Made by a program: the position numbers and the translations under genes
In this document: positions 43,079 to 52,015 of the stretch, one piece after another
How positions within the stretch are numbered: position 1 is the stretch's first letter
Layout of the letters: the number at the start of each line of letters is the position of its first letter
From: Actinomadura sp. WMMA1423
GTDB lineage: Bacteria > Actinomycetota > Actinomycetes > Streptosporangiales > Streptosporangiaceae
DNA: 64,000 bases
Direction: 5' to 3'
Assembly: GCF_006547145.1 (NCBI RefSeq)
Contig: NZ_CP041244.1
Location: 9,052,001-9,116,000 of the forward strand
The notes under the pieces: generated by a model
Database searches by the model: none
Seen by the model: only the letters and a program-made list of their open reading frames with translations
Told to the model about the DNA's origin: nothing

Positions 43079-43107
43079 CTGAGGCGAAGCAGTGACTGGA
43101 GGGACCA

Positions 43108-43170
43108 GTGACGACCAGCTACGGCGCAGGCCGCGCCGGACGGCCTCTTCCCGCGCGGGTGCGGCCATGA
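43108..43170 (+). CDS. 20-codon leader peptide coupled to the WhiB gene
   Basis: GTG 43108 follows a strong ribosome site GGAGGG by four bases. The frame encodes VTTSYGAGRAGRPLPARVRP and stops at TGA 43168-43170, which overlaps the WhiB ATG 43167. The WhiB start itself lacks a good ribosome site, so WhiB translation probably depends on reading this peptide. The peptide is rich in Arg, Pro and Gly. Upstream ORFs are known to control whiB7; whether this works the same way is open. Confidence 0.5.
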   Translation: MTTSYGAGRAGRPLPARVRP

Positions 43171-43466
43171 CCAGGACGACCCTGCACTGGGAGGAGGAGG
43201 CGGCATGCCGATCGCTCGATCCCGACCTGTTCTTCCCCGTGGCCGACGAGACCGTCTACGCGGCGCAGATCGCGGTGGTCCGCCGGGTCTGCGCCGCCTG
43301 CCCCGCGGCGAGCCTCTGCCTGGAATGGGCCCTGACCACGGGTGAGCCGGACGGCATCTGGGCGGGCACCACCCCGGGTGAGCGCCGCCGTCTCCGCGCC
43401 GCCCGGAGACGGGCCCGCCCGGCGGCCGAGCCCGCTCGACCTGGCACCCGGGCCGACGCGGCGTGA
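43167..43466 (+). CDS. WhiB-family iron-sulfur transcription factor
   Basis: 99 aa. The four cluster Cys are at residues 14, 42, 45 and 51 (AACRSLDP, RRVCAACP, SLCLEWAL: C-x27-C-x2-C-x5-C), followed by the family motif DGIWAGTTPGERRRL and a basic Arg/Ala/Pro tail. WhiB proteins bind a 4Fe-4S cluster and the housekeeping sigma factor to tune development, redox or drug responses. The tail is basic but lacks the AT-hook of WhiB7. ATG 43167 overlaps the leader peptide stop. Confidence 0.92.
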   Translation: MTRTTLHWEEEAACRSLDPDLFFPVADETVYAAQIAVVRRVCAACPAASLCLEWALTTGEPDGIWAGTTPGERRRLRAARRRARPAAEPARPGTRADAA

Positions 43467-43626
43467 ACCGGCGCGGGCCGGGGACGGCCGCGCTTCCACC
43501 GGAGCCGCCACGGAGGCCGCCCACACTGGGATCATGGAATCGGTGCGGCCGATCATCCCGGGGCGCGACAAGGGCGCCCCGGGACGCGGTCGAGCGGAGC
43601 CCGGGCGCGCGACGAAGGCGGTAGCG

Positions 43627-46404
43627 GTGGAACAACGCAGGCACGGCGCGGGCCACGGGGGGAACGTCGCGCTGCTCGGGCGGGGACCGGAGCTCGCCGT
43701 CGTCGACGAGATGCTCGCGGCCGTCGACATGGGCGAGAGCCGGGTGCTCGTGGTGCACGGCGCGCCGGGCGTCGGGAAGTCGGCGCTGCTCGGCTACGCG
43801 GAGCACGCGGCGACGGGCATGCGGGTGCTGCGCGCGGCCGGCGTCGAGTCGGAGATGGAGCTGCCGTTCGCCACGCTCCACCAGTTGTGCGCGCCGCTGC
43901 TGGACCGGCTGCCGCACCTCCCCGCGCCACAGCGCGCCGCGCTCGAGACCGTGTTCGGGATCCGGTCGGAGGCGCCGCCCGAACGGTTCCTGGTGGGGCT
44001 CGCGGTGCTCAGCCTCCTGTCGGACGCCTCGGAGGAACGTCCGCTGCTCTGCGTCGTCGATGACGCCCACTGGGTGGACCAGGCGTCGCTGCAGGTCCTC
44101 GGCTTCGTGGCCCGGCGGCTGCTGGCGGAGTCGGTCGTCCTGCTGTTCGGTGCGCGGGAGCGCTCCCAGGACCTGCGCGGACTCCCCGAGATGGAGGTCG
44201 CCGGCCTCCGGGACGCCGACGCCCAGACCCTGCTGGACTCGGTCACCTACGGCCGCCTCGACCAGCGCGTCCGCGACCGGATCGTCACCGAGACCCGGGG
44301 CAATCCGCTGGCCCTGCTGGAGCTTCCGCGCGGGCTCAGCGTGACCCAGATGGCGGGCGGGTTCGGTCTCCTGCGCTCGGACACGCTGCCGGGCCGGATC
44401 GAGCAGAGCTTCCTGGCCCGGATCGGCGGCCTGCCCGAGGAGGCGCGGCTGCTCCTGCTGATCGCCGCCGCCGAGCCGGTCGGCGACCCGACCCTGGTGT
44501 GGGGCGCCGCCCGCAGGCTCGGCGTGGCGCGGACGGAGGCGCTCGCCGACGGGACGCGGGAGTGGCTGTCGCTGGACGCGCGCGTGACGTTCCGCCATCC
44601 CCTCGTGCGCTCGGCGCTCTACCGGTCGGCGTCGAAGGAGGACCTGCGGGCGGTGCACCTGGCGCTGGCGGAGGTCACCGACCCCGAGGTCGACCCGGAC
44701 CGGCGCGCCTGGCACCTCGCGGCCGCGGCGCCCGCGCCGGACGAGGCCGTCGCAGCGGAACTGGAGCGGTCCGCCGACCGGGCGCAGGCGCGCGGCGGGC
44801 TGGCCGCGGCCGCGGCGTTCCTGCAGCGGTGCGTCACGCTGACCGTCGACACGGCGCGGCGCGCGGAGCGCGCGCTGGCCGCCGCCGACGCCACCCTCCA
44901 GGCCGGCGACCTCGACGCCGCGCGCCGGTTCGCCGACATGGCCGACCGCAACGCCCGGGACGAGTTCCAGCGCGTCCGGGCGCATCTGGTCCGCAGCCAC
45001 ATCACCTTCGCGGCCGGCCTCGACCAGGAGGCGCCGCCGCTGCTGCTGACGGCCGCGCAGCGTCTCGAGCCGTTCGACATGGACCTCGCGCGCGAGACCT
45101 ACCTGATCGCGTGGGGCACCGCGGCGCTGATCGCCGCGCACTCCGACAGCCTCGTGGCGATCTCGGAGGCGATGAGGGCGCTCCCGGCCCCGCAGGGGGC
45201 CCCGGACGCCCTCGACCTCGTGCTCGAGGGCTACGCGCTGCTCGTCACCGAAGGTCGCGCCGCCGCCGCCCCGGCGCTGCGGCGGGCGCTGGCCGCGCTC
45301 GCGGACCTGCCGGTGCGCGAGGTCCTGAAATGGGGCTGGGTGGCCAACGGCGTCAGCGCCGCCGTCTGGGACGACCGGGCGATGCGCGTCCTCGTCGGCC
45401 GGGTCGTCGAGGGGGTGCGGGCCGCGGGCGCCCTGACCGAGCTCCCGTTCTGCCTGACCTCCCTCGGGATAGCCGTCGCCTGGACCGGGGACTTCACCGC
45501 CGCCGCCGCGATCGTCGCGGAGATCGAGGACGTCTCCGCGGCGACCGGGGTGCCCATCGCGCCGCACGTCGAGCTCCGGCTGAACGCGCTGCGCGGCCGG
45601 GAGGCCGAGGCCGAGGCGCTGATCGCCGCCACGATCGAGGAGGTCGGCGCGGGCGGCCAGCTGATGGGCGTCACGGTCGCGCAGTGGGCGGCGGCGGTCC
45701 TCTGCAACGGTCTCGGCCGCTACCGGCAGGCGCTGGCGGCGGCCCAGGTCTGCACCCGGATGGCCGAGCTCTGGGTGTCGGTCTGGGCGCTGCCCGAACT
45801 GGTCGAGGCGGCGGTGCGGGCCGGGGAGGACGACATCGCCCGTGCGGCGCTCGACGACCTGGCGGACGCGACGGAGCCGTCCGGCACGGACTGGGCGCTC
45901 GGCGTGCTCGCCCGATCGAGGGCCCTGCTGAGCGACGGGGCGGCCGCGGAGGAGCTCCACGTCGAGGCGATCGAGCGGCTGGGCCGCACGCAGCTGCGGC
46001 CCGAGCTCGCGCGCGCCCACCTGCTCTACGGCGAGTGGCTGCGCCGGAGCCGCCGGCGGGTCGAGGCGCGGGACCGGCTGCGGACCGCCTACGACATGTT
46101 CGCTTCGATCGGGATGGAGGCGTTCGCCGAGCGGGCCCACCGCGAGTTGCTCGCCACGGGGGAGAACGTCCGCAAACGCACGGCCGACGTCTCGTCCGGC
46201 GAGGAGCTGACGCCGCAGGAGCGGCAGATCGCGCTGCTGGTGCGGGAAGGGCTGACCAATCCCGAGATCGGCACCCGGCTCTTCATCAGCCCGCGCACGG
46301 TCGAGTGGCACCTGCGCAAGGTCTTCGCGAAGCTGTCGATCACCTCTCGCAGGCAGCTGCGCGACGTCCTGCCGCCCAGCGAGCACGCTCTGACCCCGGG
46401 CTGA
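43627..46404 (+). CDS. LAL-type LuxR-family ATPase regulator
   Basis: 925 aa. The N-terminal AAA/STAND ATPase has VALLGRGPELAVVDEMLAAV, Walker A VVHGAPGVGKSALLGYAEHA (residues about 43-62) and Walker B LLCVVDDAHWVDQASLQVLG. A long TPR-like helical middle follows (ARAHLLYGEWLRRSRRRVEA), then a LuxR helix-turn-helix: LTPQERQIALLVREGLTNPE, IGTRLFISPRTVEWHLRKVF. Such regulators activate secondary metabolism or sugar genes. GTG 43627 is preferred since GAAGG precedes it and conserved residues begin soon after; ATG 43534 is possible. Confidence 0.92.
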   Translation: MEQRRHGAGHGGNVALLGRGPELAVVDEMLAAVDMGESRVLVVHGAPGVGKSALLGYAEHAATGMRVLRAAGVESEMELPFATLHQLCAPLLDRLPHLPAPQRAALETVFGIRSEAPPERFLVGLAVLSLLSDASEERPLLCVVDDAHWVDQASLQVLGFVARRLLAESVVLLFGARERSQDLRGLPEMEVAGLRDADAQTLLDSVTYGRLDQRVRDRIVTETRGNPLALLELPRGLSVTQMAGGFGLLRSDTLPGRIEQSFLARIGGLPEEARLLLLIAAAEPVGDPTLVWGAARRLGVARTEALADGTREWLSLDARVTFRHPLVRSALYRSASKEDLRAVHLALAEVTDPEVDPDRRAWHLAAAAPAPDEAVAAELERSADRAQARGGLAAAAAFLQRCVTLTVDTARRAERALAAADATLQAGDLDAARRFADMADRNARDEFQRVRAHLVRSHITFAAGLDQEAPPLLLTAAQRLEPFDMDLARETYLIAWGTAALIAAHSDSLVAISEAMRALPAPQGAPDALDLVLEGYALLVTEGRAAAAPALRRALAALADLPVREVLKWGWVANGVSAAVWDDRAMRVLVGRVVEGVRAAGALTELPFCLTSLGIAVAWTGDFTAAAAIVAEIEDVSAATGVPIAPHVELRLNALRGREAEAEALIAATIEEVGAGGQLMGVTVAQWAAAVLCNGLGRYRQALAAAQVCTRMAELWVSVWALPELVEAAVRAGEDDIARAALDDLADATEPSGTDWALGVLARSRALLSDGAAAEELHVEAIERLGRTQLRPELARAHLLYGEWLRRSRRRVEARDRLRTAYDMFASIGMEAFAERAHRELLATGENVRKRTADVSSGEELTPQERQIALLVREGLTNPEIGTRLFISPRTVEWHLRKVFAKLSITSRRQLRDVLPPSEHALTPG

Positions 46405-46596
46405 GGCGAGGCGGGTTCGGGCGGGGCGTCTTCTCGCGGGCGCCGGAGTGTGCGAGCCGGTCCGGTCCCCCGATCTAGTGCGCGCCTGCGGGTGCGGACA
46501 TAGTTGGCCGCGCAGCACTAATTCCGCAATATGGGCGCACGCAGCGGCGGGGCCGGGCACGGGACGCCGCCCCGGCCCGCCCCGGCTAGCAGGGGG

Positions 46597-47994
46597 TCAG
46601 GGGCGGCGCAGTCTCGCCGCGTGTGATCGGGCGGTGGTCGCGGTGGCCTTGTCGCCGAGGGCTTCGGCGACGTCGGCGTGCTTGAGCCAGTTGAATGGGC
46701 TGTCTGGTCGCGCGCTGATCCGCTCGCTGACCAGGACGCGGGCCAGAGTGAGCCGGCCGGAGCGGAGGGCGGCCTGCAGCAGGGTCTTCTGCACCGCGTC
46801 GCGTTGCGCGTGGCTGCCGCCGAACTCGTAGACGTGGTGCCTGATGGGGGCGAGGAGGTCGACGACGGCGGTGTGGTCGCCGCGGCCGTAGGCCGCCAGG
46901 GCGCGGCAGACCGGGAGGCCGACGCGTGCCGTCATGGCCTGGTTGGTGGCGCCAGGCAGCGGGGAGGCCAGGTAGGCCTCACGGTCGGCGATCAGCCGGT
47001 CCGCCTCCTCGAAGCGGCCGGCGCCGACGAACGACATCACCGCGTGCATGTCGTTGAAGGCGTAGAACGGCTGCTGGACCTTGGGCGCCCAGGCGTCGGC
47101 CAGAGCGTTCCACCGCGCGGTATGGTCATCGCCTTCGAGAAGCAGCCGCCAGAGCAGGGAGGCGGCGTCCAGCAGCTCCATCGCGGTGCCCGTCGACTCC
47201 GGACCGTGCAGCACGGCGTCGTAGATCTCCAGTGCCCGGGCCGCGTCCCCCGCCTCCAGTGCGTAGAGCGCGTAGTGCCACCACGCGTGCACGTTGAGGA
47301 ACGTGCCGGTCGACCAGTCGGTCAGGCGCTCGTCCATGTAGGCGGTCCCTCGCCGGAACCGGCCTTGCATCTCGTAGGTGTGGACGACCGCGTGGATGCC
47401 CCACACGTCCTTCGGGTCGAGCTCGACCGCGCGCAGGCCGACCTCTTCCGACCGGTCGTAGTGCCCCGCCTCCTCCAGCCCGAAGGCGTACATGCCGAGC
47501 AGCTGACCGAAATGCCGGTCGGCCTCGGTCCACGCCGTCAGCGCACCGCCGACCCGGTCGCGCAGCGCGCGGGCGTCCCCGGTGAAGAAGTCGATCTGGT
47601 GGCCGACGAACAGCGCCAGGGCGTCTCGCGGGTACTCCTCGCTGATCCGGCCCAGCAGGCGGCCGCAGCCGAGGAGGTCGCCCAGCACCAGGCGTTCGAG
47701 CGCCGCGACGTGGGCCCGTTCCCGGGGAAGGAGCCCGCCGTCGTCCACGCGCGACCGGAAGGTCCGGAACCGCTCCGCCGCGGTCCGCGCGTGGTCGGAT
47801 TCGGTGCTCAGCAGCCCGAGGTACACCGACAGGACGTTGCCCAGCGGAAAGTCGGGATCCGCTTCGAGCGCGCGCTTCGCCTCGGCGTCCACCTCCGGGC
47901 GGAAGTGCATCAGTTCATGGATCGCGCTGTCGTAGTGTTCGAGCGCGGTGCGGCCGGCCGCACCGACGGCGAGTCCGTGCTCGTCGGTCCTCAT
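46597..47994 (-). CDS. TTC38-like tetratricopeptide protein
   Basis: 465 aa, no signal peptide. Repeated helical pairs resemble the TTC38 family: ALEHYDSAIHELMHFRPEVD, FVGHQIDFFTGDARALRDRV, GMYAFGLEEAGHYDRSEEVG, WGIHAVVHTYEMQGRFRRGT, VHAWWHYALYALEAGDAARA and FYAFNDMHAVMSFVGAGRFE. The HAVVHTYEMQGR and HAWWHYAL blocks are the most diagnostic. The biochemical role of the family is unknown. It shares a transcription unit with the cupin gene, whose stop is five bases upstream of this start. Confidence 0.85.
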   Translation of the reverse strand: MRTDEHGLAVGAAGRTALEHYDSAIHELMHFRPEVDAEAKRALEADPDFPLGNVLSVYLGLLSTESDHARTAAERFRTFRSRVDDGGLLPRERAHVAALERLVLGDLLGCGRLLGRISEEYPRDALALFVGHQIDFFTGDARALRDRVGGALTAWTEADRHFGQLLGMYAFGLEEAGHYDRSEEVGLRAVELDPKDVWGIHAVVHTYEMQGRFRRGTAYMDERLTDWSTGTFLNVHAWWHYALYALEAGDAARALEIYDAVLHGPESTGTAMELLDAASLLWRLLLEGDDHTARWNALADAWAPKVQQPFYAFNDMHAVMSFVGAGRFEEADRLIADREAYLASPLPGATNQAMTARVGLPVCRALAAYGRGDHTAVVDLLAPIRHHVYEFGGSHAQRDAVQKTLLQAALRSGRLTLARVLVSERISARPDSPFNWLKHADVAEALGDKATATTARSHAARLRRP

Positions 47995-47999
47995 GGCCG

Positions 48000-48452
48000 T
48001 CAGGGTTCCGCGGGGCGTTCGACGTCCGCCCACAGGCCGGGGAGGTTGACCACGATCCCCTCCTGCGTGCTGCGTGCGATGACCACGACCGCCTCCTCGT
48101 CGGGGGAGGGGTTCTCCTCGCGATGCGGGACGTAGGGCGGGACGAAGATGTAGTCGCCCGGCCCGGTCTCGACGCGGACCTCCTCGGAGCCCTCGGCGAA
48201 GACGAAGACCGGGTGGCCCGAGACGATGTAGATCGCCGTTTCCGCCTCGCCGTGGTGGTGGTCGCCGGAGCTGGTCGCGGGCCCGACGTGGGTACGGCCC
48301 ATCCAGAGCCGTTCCGAGCCAACGCTCCTGCCCGAGATCGCCTCGTACCTGCGCATCCCCGAGGTCTGGGCGGTATCGGGATCCAGGTCGGCGCCGCGGA
48401 CATGCTCGATGCGCCCATGCCAGGCGGCCGTCCCCCGCGCGCGATCAGACAT
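48000..48452 (-). CDS. cupin-domain protein
   Basis: 150 aa. SSGDHHHGEAETAIYIVSGH is cupin motif 1 (three His and a Glu), ETGPGDYIFVPPYVPHREEN is motif 2 with the fourth ligand His. A complete 3-His/1-Glu site predicts metal binding, usual in dioxygenases, isomerases and epimerases of the cupin class. N-terminal residues HGRIEHVRGADLDPDTAQTS lead into the barrel. First gene of a two-gene unit with the TTC38-like protein. ATG 48452 begins the conserved region; a GTG seven codons earlier is possible. Confidence 0.86.
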   Translation of the reverse strand: MSDRARGTAAWHGRIEHVRGADLDPDTAQTSGMRRYEAISGRSVGSERLWMGRTHVGPATSSGDHHHGEAETAIYIVSGHPVFVFAEGSEEVRVETGPGDYIFVPPYVPHREENPSPDEEAVVVIARSTQEGIVVNLPGLWADVERPAEP

Positions 48453-48621
48453 CGGTGGGACTGTCGCTCGCACCCGCGGTGATCACTGTGTGCTCCCTTC
48501 CCGGTGGGGGACGATTCAGCCTCGCACGCGGTCGTTCGCGCAGGCAACGGAGCCGCCGGATCAGGGGCTCCGGGGGCCGGTCCGGGGGAATGTGCCCTTC
48601 TTTCAGGGAGTTCTAACGGTG

Positions 48622-48978
48622 ATGAGTGAAGGGACGGGCGCGGGGGCGGCGCGGACGCGCGAGGTGCTGGAGGGTGAGCGCGAGCGCACGCTCGCGGCCG
48701 TCCGCGCGCTGGAGCGCGACCGTGAGGGGATCGTGGAGTCGGCCCGGCTGTCGGCCGTGGACGACGAGCACGATCCCGAGGGCGCGACGCTGGGGTTCGA
48801 GCGCGCTCACGTCGAGGCGCTGCTCGCTTCGGCCCGGGGCCGTCTGGACGATCTCGACCGCGCTCTCGAACGGCTCGCCGCGGGGACCTACGGCGTCTGC
48901 ACGTCCTGCGGCGGCCCTGTCGGCGCCGGGAGGCTGGAGGCCCGTCCCGCCGCGGCGCTCTGCATTTCCTGCGCCTGA
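48622..48978 (+). CDS. DksA/TraR-type zinc-finger protein
   Basis: 118 aa. A helical region (REVLEGERERTLAAVRALER, ERAHVEALLASARGRLDDLD) precedes a C4 zinc finger, YGVCTSCGGPVGAGRLEARP then LCISC (C-x2-C..C-x2-C). This is the DksA/TraR C-terminal fold; DksA binds the RNA polymerase secondary channel in ppGpp control. The coiled-coil tip acidic residues of DksA (DxxDxA) are not clear, so function may differ. GGGAG lies upstream; GTG 48619 is an alternative start. Confidence 0.9.
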   Translation: MSEGTGAGAARTREVLEGERERTLAAVRALERDREGIVESARLSAVDDEHDPEGATLGFERAHVEALLASARGRLDDLDRALERLAAGTYGVCTSCGGPVGAGRLEARPAAALCISCA

Positions 48979-49008
48979 CCCGCTCCCGCCCGCGGACGGA
49001 GTGCTCGG

Positions 49009-51330
49009 TCAGTCCGCTGACCTGCCCTCAGACGGTCTGGGGTCCGGGGTCCATTGGTGCACTTCCTCACGAGCCCAGACCGTCATCCGATGCGATTCGC
49101 CGTAGACACGGGCGGCGACCTCTTCGGCCTCCTCGGCGAGGGCCCGTGCCCGAGGGACGTCTCCGAGCTCTCCCTCCTCGTGGGCCAGGGCGAGTTTCGC
49201 ATCGATCGTGCGGAGATGGAGCGCGCCGAGGGCTTTCTCGCTGTCCTCCATCGCGCGCCGCGCTATGTCGCGGGCACGTGAGTGATCGCCCTCTCGCCCC
49301 GTCCATGCGGCGAGCATCGTGAGCAGCAGGATGCGGGTCTGGTGATCGACGTCATCGTTCCTCTGCGCACCGTCTGTGAGTGCCTCTAGCCACCGAACCG
49401 CCTCAGCGGTTAGGGCGGGGTCGTCGAATCGCATCAGGACCGCGGTGATGTTGCGCAGGGAATCCTCGACGGTTTCTGGCTCCTCGGTGAGTGAGTCCTC
49501 CACCAGGTCCCGCCAGCAGCGCACTGCACGGCGTCGATCGCCGCAGTAGAGCGTCCATACCGCGACCTCGAACCGGGCGTTCCGGTAGACCCAGTGGCCG
49601 GTGCCATGAACACGGGCGGCGGTGTCCGCGACTTCGCGAGCCATGGCCAGGGCCTCGCCGGGGCTGCGCACGTCCCCCAACTGGCGGATGAACATGATGC
49701 GGCTGTCCAGGGTCAACGGATGTTCGGCGCCGAGGATCCGCGTGCTGTCGGCCACGACGGCTTCGGCGAGTTCGTACGCGGCCTGGACGTCACCGTGGTT
49801 CTCGTACCGGCGGCCGACCCACCAGGCGATCTGGGCGCGCAGCCGAATGATCTTTTCTGGCGGGGCCCCGGCCCGCGACGCGGCACGCACCGCTCGCTCC
49901 AGCCAGGAGACCACGTCCTCGTCCCGGGCGGTCTCGCGCATCATGAGGGAGAAGTCGTGCGCGGCCTCGTAGTGGCCGCCGACGAACGCCTTGGTCAGCG
50001 CCTGCTCGGCGACATCCAGTCGATGGCGCAGGAAGGCGGACCAGGCCACGTTGATGGCGTCGGCGGGCGGCACGAAGGCGACCACGGCCTGCCATGCGTG
50101 CGGTGGGACGTCCGGAAAGGAGGGCGTGTCATCGGCCGCGTCCGCCAGGTAGTCGAAAGCGACGTAATGATCGTCCGGCGCGGGCACCAGCAGGCTGCTG
50201 GTCGTGTGCAGCGGCTCTGTCGCCCACTCCAATGCCTGCTCCCAGGATTCCAGCCGTAAATGGAAGCGGGCCGCCCCCTCCAGGTACGACTGATGCATCG
50301 ACTGAAGGAACGCGACGGGGAGCGGCAGGTGGTATCCGGCGCGGCGGACGTCGACCGCGGCCGTGACCAGCGCGGCCGCGCGCGGCCTGCCCTCCGGCCA
50401 CGAACCCCGGGCGTCCTGCCATTCCCTGAAGAGCTCCGGCCCCGCCGCCAGGTACTGCGCCACCCCGAAATGCTCGGCCTGCTCCAACGCTTTGGCGATC
50501 CGGCGATCGTGGGCCTCGTTCGCCGCTTCCCGGCGGTCCCCGGTCGACCACAGACGCTCGATGCGAATCTCGCGGGCCAGGTCCAGTACCCCGGCGGCCT
50601 GCCGGAGGGAGTGCTGCTCCTCGTCTCCCTCGGGGCGCACGAGTCGTGAACTGTAACGGGCCCGTTCGTGCGAGCGCATCGTCGCCAGCACGATCCGGTG
50701 GCCTCCGGGTGTGGCCAGGAGCGAGCTGACCATCTCGGCCGTCAGCCCCTTCGCGCCCAGGTAGAGCTCCAGGTCGTCCAGCCACAGCACGCTCTTGCCG
50801 TGCCGGGCGGCCGAGGCCAGCGCGCTCGGCAGGTCGTCCCGCGTAGGGGGACGGACGAAGACGTGATCGGGCAGGCACGTTCGCATCGCCTCATAAGCCG
50901 CTCTTGTCTTGCCTGCGGTGGACTCTCCGACCACCAGGACGAACCCGGTGAACCGCAGCGCGTCCTCCAGTTCGCCACTGCGCTCACGGCGGATGAAGGG
51001 CGGGCATCTGTCGATCTCTCCGGTGTCCGTGACGAGCGTGAAAGCGGGGTGGACGCCCACGGCCAGCGGATCGTCCAGGTCCCGGACGCGCCGCACCGGG
51101 CCGCGACGCTCGTGCGCCGGCTCCAGCGGTGACCGGCGGTCGATCGAGCGCTCCGCGCGGACGGTGAGCGTCCCCGCCACCGCGCTGGTCAGGGCCACCA
51201 GCGCCGAACCGGCCAACGCGGGCAGCGACGAGGCCAGCAGCGACGCCACGGCTCCGGCCGCCGCGGCGGCCATCAGAAGCCACCAACCGCGCATCGCCCG
51301 CCGCATGTTCCGCAGCATCATCGTGCCCAT
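49009..51330 (-). CDS. membrane-anchored STAND-like ATPase with TPR-like repeats
   Basis: 773 aa. Two N-terminal hydrophobic segments (about residues 16-36 and 37-56) anchor it. The P-loop domain has Walker A VLVVGESTAGKTRAAYEAMR (GESTAGKT at 135-142) and Walker B VLWLDDLELY (181-190), then a helical region and a C-terminal array of TPR-like pairs (AYELAEAVVADSTRILGAEH, ALAMAREVADTAARVHGTGH, ARALAEEAEEVAARVYGESH). This ATPase-plus-TPR layout is typical of actinomycete signal-transduction or conflict NTPases; the effector is not recognisable. It is convergent with nothing close and is followed upstream by the two-TM protein on the same strand. Confidence 0.85.
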   Translation of the reverse strand: MGTMMLRNMRRAMRGWWLLMAAAAAGAVASLLASSLPALAGSALVALTSAVAGTLTVRAERSIDRRSPLEPAHERRGPVRRVRDLDDPLAVGVHPAFTLVTDTGEIDRCPPFIRRERSGELEDALRFTGFVLVVGESTAGKTRAAYEAMRTCLPDHVFVRPPTRDDLPSALASAARHGKSVLWLDDLELYLGAKGLTAEMVSSLLATPGGHRIVLATMRSHERARYSSRLVRPEGDEEQHSLRQAAGVLDLAREIRIERLWSTGDRREAANEAHDRRIAKALEQAEHFGVAQYLAAGPELFREWQDARGSWPEGRPRAAALVTAAVDVRRAGYHLPLPVAFLQSMHQSYLEGAARFHLRLESWEQALEWATEPLHTTSSLLVPAPDDHYVAFDYLADAADDTPSFPDVPPHAWQAVVAFVPPADAINVAWSAFLRHRLDVAEQALTKAFVGGHYEAAHDFSLMMRETARDEDVVSWLERAVRAASRAGAPPEKIIRLRAQIAWWVGRRYENHGDVQAAYELAEAVVADSTRILGAEHPLTLDSRIMFIRQLGDVRSPGEALAMAREVADTAARVHGTGHWVYRNARFEVAVWTLYCGDRRRAVRCWRDLVEDSLTEEPETVEDSLRNITAVLMRFDDPALTAEAVRWLEALTDGAQRNDDVDHQTRILLLTMLAAWTGREGDHSRARDIARRAMEDSEKALGALHLRTIDAKLALAHEEGELGDVPRARALAEEAEEVAARVYGESHRMTVWAREEVHQWTPDPRPSEGRSAD

Positions 51331-51410
51331 ACTCCTCGCCGAGCCCGGCCACTGCGGATACCGCTGCCGCCGCCGGCGGCCGACGTCGCCGGTGGGCCGA
51401 CGGCCTCCGG

Positions 51411-51746
51411 TCAGGTCGTCTCCGGCCCCTGGGTCTGGTTCAGGTCGTGCTCGATCCGGGACCCGGTCACCGACTGCCTGCCCGGGCCGGCCATCTTCTG
51501 GTTCAGGGATGCGCCCACTGTGACGTCGTCCACCCGCTGCTCGCCCCCACCCCCGTCACCGCCGCCACCCGCGTCACCGATGGTCAGCCAGGCCTGCAGG
51601 CCGCCGCCGACCACGACCAGCACTCCCGCGGCCGCCCACCAGGCCATGGCCCAATGCTGGGTCAGCATGCCGGTCGCCACGTTCACCGCCGCCGCGATCG
51701 CCACCGTTCCCGCCGCCGCGATGCCCCGCTTGGCCCTCTGAACCAC
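51411..51746 (-). CDS. two-TM protein with C-terminal NQ motifs
   Basis: 111 aa. Hydrophobic helices lie at about residues 9-27 and 33-56, followed by a Gly/Asp-rich linker and two imperfect repeats, VGASLNQKMAG (77-87) and RIEHDLNQTQG (97-107). The second matches GGDVNQPQG near the start of the divergent GTPase gene. Such short N-Q-rich elements resemble, but I cannot confirm, bacterial amyloid-like signalling motifs that link NTPases to membrane effectors. It is in the same orientation as the STAND-like ATPase, 80 bases upstream of it. Confidence 0.7.
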   Translation of the reverse strand: MVQRAKRGIAAAGTVAIAAAVNVATGMLTQHWAMAWWAAAGVLVVVGGGLQAWLTIGDAGGGGDGGGGEQRVDDVTVGASLNQKMAGPGRQSVTGSRIEHDLNQTQGPETT

Positions 51747-52015
51747 TGATGCCTCCCGCGCCGCCGGTGGATGGAGGACTCCTACCCAGGCTTCGCATGC
51801 GCTTCCCGCTGCCCGGTACCGGCGTCCTGTTCCGGCCTGGACGGCGTATGCGGTGCTGTTCGGCGACCGGCCGAAGTAGGTTTGGTCGGGCGTGACGCCG
51901 GGCGCCGGGGGGTGCTGATGAGCAGCAGGGTGGACGCGGGCGCGGTCGACGTCCGAGAACGAGGGCGGCCGTCCTGAGGGGGTGGCGCCCGCGGCGGCGG
52001 GCGGCGCCGGGCGGC

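Noticed and set aside
43534..43626. Longer N-terminus for the LAL regulator from ATG 43534
   Set aside because: The extra 31 residues are Arg/Gly/Pro-rich and lie before the usual family start; GTG 43627 has a better ribosome site. The alternative remains possible.
43051..46560. Very long minus-strand open frame over the LAL regulator
   Set aside because: Low-complexity Arg/Gly/Pro translation without any domain; the plus-strand frame has Walker and LuxR motifs.
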